A DNA stretch of 64,000 bases from assembly GCA_023853785.1 (NCBI GenBank), contig JAJIRX010000811.1, forward strand, positions 248,001 through 312,000. Reading direction: 5' to 3'. The notes under the pieces are model-generated. The model did no database searches. It worked only from the letters and a program-made list of their open reading frames with translations, and was not told the origin of the DNA. Positions 56,235-64,000 of the stretch are shown here, in pieces. Numbering within the stretch: position 1 is the stretch's first letter; every line of letters starts with the position of its first letter. Source of the DNA: Psilocybe azurescens (Eukaryota; Basidiomycota; Agaricomycetes; Agaricales; Agrocybaceae). The position numbers and the translations under genes were made by a program.

Positions 56235-57572
56235 ATGACTCAACACAACCAACCCTCTGGGCCCTCTGCGCAGCAGGACGGTGCAGACCCTCAAACACAG
56301 ACGACAGGCAAACCTGTGTCGGTGCTATAATTAATCTCTGCCAGCGCTCAAGCTGATCCTTTAACAGTGATATCGTATTTTTGCAGGATACGACAGGTAG
56401 CCAGGGTCCTTACATTCAGTCTGCGAGACAAGCTATTCGCAGTATATGCGAAAAAATTTCTGCATCTGAGAATCTCTCCCAAGGGCTACTGCGATTCGGC
56501 CTTATCGCCTTTCGCGACCATCCACCTCAGGATATGACATATGTTACGAAGTCCTTCGGATTTACCTCCCAAATTGAAACTATGCAGAATAACCTGGCTA
56601 GTCTCATTGCCTCTGGTGGCGGCGATGGGCCAGAGGCGCAGACCGCAGCATTGGCTGAGGCGCTAAATTTGCAGTGGGCGGAAAATGCAGTGAAGATGGT
56701 TATTCTTATCACTGACTCCCCGCCACATGGTATTGGGGAGCCTCTTGACGGTTTCCAAAAGTCTCCTGATCGTGCGTAGCTGTCTTGCTGCTACATACTT
56801 TTACTTATTGTGTGTGATTTCAGAAAATGACCCACTTGACATGGCTCGTCAAATGGCAGAACGAGGAATTACATTGGTATGCCTTGGGTAGAAGCTATAT
56901 GTGCATCCATTGACCCTTTTGCAGTTTGTCATTGGCTGTGAACCGGCGCTTAGTCAATATCAAGTGATTATTACTACTTCAATTCCTGAGATGAATACTC
57001 ACAAAAGTCTCATAGCATGCCCTGGACTTTTATACGGCATTAGTTCAAATCACAAGGTGATTAAATGACTTTTTGCCGACCTTAGCATGTTCTCATTCGT
57101 TATTCTCCTACACAGTGGACGAATATTCCCTCTTTTGATGGCAGACAAGCTAGGCGACTACATCGTCGGAAGCGCCGTAGAAACGATCGAAACAGAGAGG
57201 CTGATTGGTGAATTTGAGCAAGTTATAGTGGACGATGTCTACGGAAAAAATACACCAATGGAAGTGGCAGCAGAAAACCTCAAAAAGAAGCTGGACGCAA
57301 GGGGAGCGCAAATCAATACAATCGACGTCGAAAACGTCTACAATACCAGTGCAGCTAGCACATCAAATGTAGCCTTTTGGCGAACAAGCGATACTGTTGA
57401 ATCAGCCCGCAAGAAAGTTAATACGGTAGGCTGTTTATGGGTGAATATCTGTAACTCTTTTTGAATGAAGATCCTTTTCCAGATTAACACACCACGTATG
57501 AAAGGTGCATATGCAAGAGGCAGAGCTGCACCCATAGTTGCCATGCAACACCAACAATTTAGTCAACAACAG
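56235..57572 (+). CDS. von Willebrand factor A domain protein (3' end uncertain)
   Basis: Exons 56235-56317, 56368-56771, 56824-56876, 56925-56963, 57016-57056, 57116-57425 and 57483-57572, phases consistent. After a polar, Gln/Pro-rich N-terminus, the vWA fold starts [24 protein letters not shown] fits the MIDAS metal site DxTxS. Further landmarks are [48 protein letters not shown] (second MIDAS aspartate), [15 protein letters not shown] and [20 protein letters not shown]. Later helices ([27 protein letters not shown]) suggest a coiled extension. In other eukaryotes such vWA domains sometimes precede an alpha-kinase domain, but none is visible here. The last exon I can support ends at a GTGGGT donor; frames at 57824-58162 (RTPNGFDLFTGLLPQYVDEL) may continue the protein. 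Intracellular protein-interaction role inferred. Confidence 0.72.
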
Positions 57573-58544
57573 GTGGGTTTATGTTGTCAGTTCGAAGGGT
57601 TCGTTTATTAATTGGACAGCATGGGGTATATAGGCCAACCGCGTTGTTCAGCAAGCAGTGGCCAGGAGCTCCATTGTCACACCCTTTGGGTATGTTTCGA
57701 GGGATAGTGGAAAGTCTGTCTCGAATATCCCTCCTGGTATTTAGTCGTTCGATCTTCTGGCTTCCAAAGTGTACTACTACACGCAGTGTTTCCTTACAAT
57801 GAAGCATCTCCCATTTACTGGTTATGTCGAAGAAATTCTTAAGAGAGATCATATCGAGAACACCTAATGGATTCGATCTGTTCACAGGTTTGCTGCCCCA
57901 GTACGTGGATGAGCTATACAGCTCAAAGGGAAATTTAGAGAAAGGAGATCTAAAAAAGTCAGCAAGTATGAAACTGAACTGGGAGGCGAATCAGGAGACA
58001 CCTTTGCTCCACTTCGGCGTTATGCGTTATACACTGCTGGTTGAAGATCCAAGACTAATTTTCGTAAAGAGTTGTAAAGTGCCCCCTCTATCCGACATCT
58101 CCATAGAATTCCACATCTCACGGTGCAACAAACACTCCCGTTCGCATTCTGCGTGCTTTTGAGTGTCCGCCGATAACGATGACAACACCAACACATTCTG
58201 CATATCCCCTTCCGCGTATCGTCATCCTTTGGAGGTGTAGAATCTCCCCACTTGTTAAATATGTGAAGATGCCATGCAAGTCCAGACTTTGTTGGACCTT
58301 TCCCAACTCTCGCCTTTGCCTCAACTTTTTTCCTAGTCCGACACTTGCTTAGGGGTAATACAGCCATAGATGGCATCTCCCAGGAGCTACCTTAACGCCC
58401 CAGCACCCTCCGCAATATCCACTAAATACCTATACATATGCCTCATGCCCTTTCCATTACTCATAAATGAACACTCATTCATTGTTTCAGCCGAACTGTT
58501 AATTATAGCGGCTTATCAAGGGCCTGGAGAACTGGGAATATATC
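57573..58544. other. Possible 3' part of the vWA gene
   Basis: The plus frame 57824-58162 contains a plausible globular stretch (HFGVMRYTLLVEDPRLIFV) and could be a last exon. I could not find splice sites that join it in phase with certainty. The remainder to 58544 has no recognised feature. Confidence 0.35.
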
Positions 58545-60654
58545 AGCGATTGCAAGGATAAGAGGGAGAGGAGGGCCGCAACGGCGTCGGTGACGAGTTC
58601 TTGATCGACGAGGGTAGGGGATCAATCAGAAAGCGCAGGAACTGGATCGGAGAGTGGTGGTAATGAGGCAGGAAGTAGTGGCAACGGGACAGGAAGCGCA
58701 GGAATATAAGCAGGAAGCGCAAGCACCAAAGTCGGCACAAGAGGTAACGCACTTCCAGTCCTCGACAAGACCATCAATCGCTCCTCCAAGCTCACCGAGC
58801 TTGACAGTCGTGTTGACATTGGCGACGACTTGACGACTCACTGTATTCGGAGCCCTTCTCCTGACGTCGTAGGGCCCAATGCTCAATCCATCCAACATTT
58901 GATCAACACTCTTATCCACATTGTTTCCCAAAGCCCTTCGACGGTGACGATGGCTTGTCAACCCTAAGTCAGAAAGAACGTTGTCCAGACTAGCGATAAT
59001 AGGGATATCAGTTGCAATCACAGCAGCAGTCGAAGAGGTGGAGGAAGACATAAGATGCACCGAGGTATATTGAGTAGTGGCAAGGGGCGTGATGGCAGGC
59101 GTCGAAGTATGCGCCGAAATAGGTACAGAGGAAGAAATGCCAGCAGAAGTGCCCAGAGAGGCAGAAACGGCGCGAAATGTCGAAGAATCAGAAGAGACAC
59201 AACAGCGCCAACGACAGAAAGTGAGTGTGGACGTACTTGCAGATGTAGAAACCGCATTAGAATGATCCGCGCCACTATTACCACCATGACCTGGGGCGGA
59301 GGAGTGAAGACTCGTCGAGGAGGTTATTGACATAGGGAACAACTGTAAGAATGGAGGTGTATGTGACGAGACCTGTTGTGTCAGCATTGACGCCCTCAAG
59401 AACGCCAGAGATGGAGTCCAGGTTTGCCAAGTCCTCTGTGGAATACGACGTTAGGGATACTAAGAGCTGTGGCTGGCCCATCGATGTTCAACGCGATGAC
59501 CGATTTGACAATAGCAATAATTCGAGAGTCAATATCCGTATTAGAACTTGTATCCCCGACTGCAGACGCTGATCGCTTCCTGACTCTGAGCATTTTCGAC
59601 TCGGCAGCACTGGGAATGCAAGCATCCTTCTACGGGGTCGGAACCCTTCGTACTGGCGATGGTCGAATAATCCTTGCCAGACGCAACACGAACAGGTTCA
59701 GCCTCGAAGAAGGGATGAGGTGGTATGCAGTCACCGCCTGATTGACATTCAGCCAACCTTTTGGATAGAAAAGAGAGGGAAACTCACAGCTATCCTTTGT
59801 AGGGTTGGTATCGACACATTCATATGATAGTGTGCTTTCCCTACCGGAGATACCGCATACAGTCTCTCCAGATTTGTAAGAGGCCTGTGCTTGAGCGAAA
59901 GTCGTGATTGCCTTGGACTTTTTCGTCAGCGAACGAGGAACCGCCTAGCTGCATCCCTAAAAGTAATTTTCTGTCAAATATATGCGCATGTATGCGCGAA
60001 AAAAGGTGCAAACCTGAGGGAATTCACCGCCTACATCGTTACACGAAATATTGGGAGATGCACAGACACATTGACCGCCTTCGTTGACATGTGGAAAGTC
60101 GCAAGCATAATGACAGGGATCGGACGTGTTGCAGGTGTAGTGGGCGTGTTGAGGAAAGGTGCATTGCTTAGCATCCTTAGAGGTGTTGATCTAGGAGGAA
60201 TGAGACACCGGGCAGACATACAATACGACAAAAACGCACTAAAGCCGTAATGAGGGCACCTACCGTGTCCCTGCCGAGGAGGCCGATGAGAGCTGAAAGC
60301 TGATCCTTGGTGTCAAGGTAAAGATCGAGGTCCTGAAGTGGGTGTCAGTATGCATTTGTAAGCATACAAGCAGAGCTCGATATCAGCACCGAGGTTGAGA
60401 GAACCGAGAAGAGAGGACAAGCCGAGCAGCTGCGATGCATCAAACAAGCAGGTTGGCATTTACATGATGCATAGTCTAGAAGGTCACGGGGAAGTGGTAT
60501 TGGCGCGAGGCAATAATGGACGATGCAGGAGAACGCGTATGGTCGCGACGATGGGTCAAAGTGGGGGGGGATGGATGGAGGAGACGGGAGCGGGGAAGAG
60601 CGTAGAAAGAGCAAGAATGGGAAGAAAGAGCGTGAAGAGACGCATCGAACGAAG
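58545..60654 (-). pseudogene. Inverted decayed copy of the CPL1-like gene
   Basis: The minus strand follows 22761-25905 in order: the initial RLLTLF-like region (60650), PRDLLD, the cysteine-rich exons (60230-59880), the STEDLANLDSISG block (about 59440), and the module giving DGLSIGPYDVRRRAPN (about 58860). Many frameshifts and deletions break it, and the last 500 bp of the parent are missing. Its GTCAGGAGAAGGGC is useful as it shows the ancestral frame at the point where the parent gene has an extra G. Confidence 0.85.
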
Positions 60655-60661
60655 GCAGAAG

Positions 60662-60799
60662 TGTAAGCCTGGCGCCGCAGTCTTACCACAGCCCTGCACC
60701 GTACACACCTGTAGCCCCAGTCAGTCGTTCTATCGATATATCGTGGTCCTGTCATTCTCCGCGTGACTCCTCAGTGAGCCTGGTGACGCCCGGCTTTCA
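60662..60799. mobile_element. 138-bp MITE-like insertion
   Basis: Compared with the parent locus (CTTCTGCGTTCG at 22745), the inverted copy has 138 extra bp flanked by a 5-bp direct repeat AGAAG (60657-60661 and 60800-60804 on the plus strand). The ends are imperfect inverted repeats: TGTAAGCCTGGCG at the left, and the complement of the right end reads TGAAAGCCGGGCG. There is no coding capacity. The empty site at 22.7 kb proves insertion after duplication. Confidence 0.82.
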
Positions 60800-60843
60800 A
60801 GAAGCTGGAGTATGGAGAAAGAAAGAAAGAAAAAACGACGGCC

Positions 60844-61242
60844 TTATATATGTGCTTTTGGTGGAGTTTGGTTTTTGAGAAGGAAGATAAAGTCATCCGG
60901 AGTTTCCGATTTATTTGGACATGGAGTTACCATAAAAGAATCATGTCGAAGATGACAGCTGAGGACGCCATAGTCTGCTGTGGACGACGTATTGAACAGG
61001 GCTCCCTCCACGTTGAATTCGTCACTGTTCACCGTAGCTGGCTCCACTTCCTCATTTGGCACTTCCTCTTCCTCAGATTCATCTTCTTCACTCCCGCTGC
61101 TCATCTCTACGTCTTCCGCCTCCTCTACCCGGCCTAACCTCTGATCCCACTCCAGCTCCTCCGGTTCCACCCGCCGGTCATGTGCATTCCTGATCCCCGC
61201 GCACTCCTCTAGAACATCCTCGTACTCCAGCTTCTTCGGCGC
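60844..61242 (-). pseudogene. Inverted partial copy of MED8 (C-terminal half)
   Basis: The minus strand encodes APKKLEYEDVLEECAGIRNA, HDRRVEPEELEWDQRLG, SGSEEDESEEEE and NSDEFNVEGALFN, nearly identical to MED8 but with about 26 codons deleted between HDRRV and EPEELE. The N-terminal Mediator-binding half is absent; homology stops at 61242. The frame stays open and runs past the MED8 stop position, but with no promoter or N-terminus it is unlikely to be functional. Confidence 0.85.
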
Positions 61243-61571
61243 TCTACTAAACACAGCGACAATGATCATATGCATTTTTAATCAGTTGGGTAAATCTTCG
61301 CATCATATAAATCCCATGATTCCTTTAAGTTGAAGAGCATCATGCTCCTTATTGCTGATCCATGACTGTTAATTGCTTCTAGATAAAAAGAGAAAAAGGT
61401 TTTCATAGATACTTTCCTGGTTGAAGTGTGGTGTCGAGTAGTACAATGTTACCCAAAAAATCTAAGCGACAATCGAAAAATATACCGAGCTAACGGATGG
61501 AAAAGTTGGTGGGACCCTGCAGGCAAGGCCATTCAGACAGAGTGTTGTCACTGCTGCATTCACATTTAGGC
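61243..61571. other. Spacer between MED8 relic and TPR gene
   Basis: No feature recognised. It contains the 3' flank of the TPR gene. Confidence 0.4.
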
Positions 61572-64000
61572 CTATGGGACTTCCTGCTGATGTCTACAAC
61601 GGATATTAAGTTTGGCTAACAGAGCAATCCTTGAAGGATAAGTCTTTTCCTTTGCCAGTTGAAGACGAGTCTGTGCCGCGAGTTCTGGGAGAGTAATGTC
61701 GAGGCGGCTCTGCAATTCCTGCAATTTGGTCCTCGTAGCAATTCCTTCGTCGTGACGTCCTAAAGCGCAATATAAAATGCCTTCTGCGTAGAGCGCATGT
61801 GCAAGCGAGATTGATACCCCGCTCATATGTTTTACGCACTTTTCATAATAGTCGCGGATTTCGACTATTGTTTCCAAGGCACCCCGAAGGTCATCATTGG
61901 CAGCTAGACGCATGGAGAGGGTGTGTAAAGCCTCTATATAGCTTGGTTCGATCTCTGACCAAGGCAATGTCGGATGCTTGTTCCTGAGTTTTAAAATGGC
62001 ATCCAGGGATGTTTTAGCATGCACAAGAGCATCGGGCTCTTGACCTATATCAGCAAGACATTCGGAAAGGTTATAGAGACATTTGCTTTCTAAAAGATAA
62101 GCCATAGATTTTTTTTTGGCCGCTTCCTCGAGTTCATCGGTGTGACACAATTTTAGTGCTTCTTCGATAAAGATGATAGCCTTCGCTGGCTCTCCGATGT
62201 CCCTGAAAGCTATACAACAGACGCACAGACAGCCAATGAGGCCCACAATGTTCCTCAAACCATTCTGACGAGCGAGTATCTCGCATTCCACGCTCGTTTT
62301 AACTGCTTCAGCATAGAGGCCCATCCAGCCAAAGGTTTCGGCTCGACGATGCACCGATTCTATGAGAAGATCGGTAATATGTGGGAATGAGGAATAAGAT
62401 TTTCCGACTTCGATCGACTTTTCGAGTAGCTCCAATCGTTTACGCGTATAACCCTGATTGTGGATTATACTGGAATATGCAATGAGACAGTGCATATACT
62501 GTTCAGCAACCTCTTTCGAGTTCTGGGAAAGGTTACGTTCGAACCAGCAGAGAGCTTCCTTGATGGTTGTCGAAGCTTCTGAGAGGCGGTCAAACCGGTA
62601 AAAGACATCTGTTTGGCACAAGAGAGCGTCCATAAGCAGCAGGTTGCATTCCTCTGGAAATCGTTTGGCTAATCCCCGAGAATAGACAAGGCCATGGTGA
62701 GCCCTCTCCAAGCACTTATATTCGCTCTCCGCGGTTTCTGCGACCAAAAAATTGACGCGCAAGGCAATGATATATTCGGGCATGAGGGAAGGATCTTTAT
62801 CGATCATAATCGCGTGAAGTTTAAGAGATTCGTAGCCATCATTAAAGGCTTCTTCATGCCGATTAGAGTAGACGAGATTCAGAGCGAGCTGGGTGAGAGT
62901 CTCCGCGATATTCTTGGTATATCGATCTGGGTCATTGAAAGCCAAAGCACGGTATCTTTCGATGGCCACTTGTAATGCTTCAATTGCTTCCAGAAATCGT
63001 CCAGCAAAGTGAAGATCTACACCGAGGTTGTAATAACCACGCGCTATCTTGTCCGACGTTGATGTGAGCGCCGTCTGGTAAATCATCAACGACTCTGTCC
63101 TGATCGTCGCCGCTTCATCATGTCGTTTGAGTTTATGATAGCTCGAAGAAAGTCTGTTAAGCGCGTCGGCACGGAAGACCTGGTCGTCGATGATGTCCTT
63201 CGCCAGATCAGAGGTTTCCTTCCAGATAGCTAGGGCCTCATCGTATTGCTCAAGTTTACCTAACGTATTGGCCTTCTCATAAAGGGCGTGGCAGAGGGAC
63301 ACAACATGTTTTTGCTTGTCTTTCTCGCAAAGGGATTGGTAGATATCTATGGCCTGTTGAGAATATACTAGGGCTTGCTCGAGCTTGATAATCGCGTGGA
63401 ATTGCTGGTGCGAAAGTCGATAAAGAAGTGCCGCAATATCTACCTCTACGGAATCAGTGAAGAAAAGCCTAGAGTGGAGGAGAATGTTCAGTGCCTTCAT
63501 ATCGGCTTGAACGGCATCTTCAGGCTGCTTTATCCCTTGAAGACTGAAAGACAATTGTTGGAGTGCTTTGGAGTAGTCGCAGATCGTCTTATCCGAGAAT
63601 GTCGACAATGTCTGAGATTGGTCTTTGTTCGATGACGGGTGAAAAGGGGTGCTTGTGTCGCCGTTAAGAATGTGATCTTGTATGACAACTTCCTCGTAGG
63701 CGCGGACACTCTCTTGTGCAGCCTCCAATGACATCGCGTAGTCGCCTTCCAAATCCAACACATAAGCCAGTGTTCTCAAAGCTTCACCAAGCTGGGATTT
63801 GACTTCCTGGCTGCCGAGTGACATCTGCAAATGACGGCTGATTGATATGGCCTCTTCAATAGAAACTTTGGCCTTTTATCATCTTCAATGCTGATATAAA
63901 GATATGAGAGGCGTTGCAGGCCGCAGACGAGATGGGGCAAATATTCAGTGGGAGTTGTCTTCACAAGGGTTTGGCAGAGGTTTAAAGCACATAGACCCAT
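61572..64000 (-). CDS. Large TPR-repeat protein, 5' part beyond the window
   Basis: A continuous frame of about 750 codons (63830-61572) consists of repeated helix pairs of the tetratricopeptide type: ALRTLAYVLDLEGDYAMSLE, AKDIIDDQVFRADALNRLSS, YYNLGVDLHFAGRFLEAIEA, ALCHALYEKANTLGKLEQYD, SLAHALYAEGILYCALGRHD. Such arrays are protein-interaction scaffolds; in mushrooms they often form the C-terminal part of NACHT or similar signalling proteins, but no nucleotide-binding domain is visible here. Upstream, 63860-64000 continues the same type of sequence (CGLQRLSYLYISIEDDKR) in another frame; GATAAAAGGCCAAAG near 63872 seems one base short. The gene continues past the right edge. Confidence 0.8.

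Noticed and set aside
57559..57885. 108-codon minus-strand frame
   Set aside because: Antisense to the 3' part of the vWA locus, no motif, no splice support.

Overview
This looks like nuclear DNA of a mushroom-forming basidiomycete (Agaricomycetes). Genes are cut by many introns of about 50-60 nt with GT..AG ends, exons can be as short as 10-18 nt, and several families are ones I know mainly from this group: an expanded seven-helix-like membrane protein family, a DUF6533 protein, a CPL1-like secreted cysteine-rich protein, a PI-PLC-like phosphodiesterase, a branch-2 histidine phosphatase and an Agaricomycete-type F-box protein. A U2 snRNA gene with its own TATA box confirms a eukaryotic nuclear genome. 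Homologies are from memory and by eye; no database search was run.

Layout. 0.8-2.4 kb: F-box gene (-). 5.7-5.9 kb: U2 snRNA (-). 6.4-13.4 kb: three members (M1-M3, -) of one multi-pass membrane family; M4 (-) is at 30.0-31.3 kb and M5 (+) at 51.9-53.3 kb. 15.1-16.7 kb: PI-PLC-like gene (-), divergent from a histidine phosphatase gene (+, 17.4-19.6 kb). 20-20.6 kb: relic of a vWA gene. 21.7-26.4 kb: MED8 and a large CPL1-like gene (+). 27.3-30 kb: PLC and DUF6533 relics. 32.5-34.0 kb: seven-bladed propeller lactonase (-). 34.7-36.2 kb: protein-kinase-like gene (+). 36.3-45.3 kb: a second copy of the CPL1/PLC/DUF6533 block, interrupted by a young gag-only LTR element. 45.8-47.2 kb: TRIC-like channel gene (-). 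47.4-49.6 kb: carboxymuconolactone-decarboxylase / alpha-beta hydrolase fusion (+). 56.2-57.6 kb: vWA-domain gene (+). 58.5-61.2 kb: inverted, decayed copy of CPL1 plus the MED8 tail, carrying a small MITE-like insertion. 61.6-64 kb: large TPR gene (-), cut by the window edge.

Two themes run through the window. First, local duplication: the membrane family (5 copies), PLC (4 copies or relics), CPL1 (3), DUF6533 (2), vWA (2), MED8 (2) and the hydrolase (2) have been copied in direct and inverted orientation and are decaying at different rates. Second, many otherwise well-preserved genes carry single-base losses, several of them in short G/C or T runs. Either the assembly under-calls homopolymers or pseudogenes are abundant; the reads must decide.

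Possible functional links: the lactonase belongs to the superfamily that includes fungal carboxy-muconate cyclase, and the decarboxylase/hydrolase fusion resembles the next steps of the beta-ketoadipate pathway, so a loose aromatic-catabolism group is conceivable. At least three membrane-family genes share a 15-bp upstream motif at a fixed distance from a TATA-like box and the ATG, with a degenerate form in a fourth, suggesting co-regulation.
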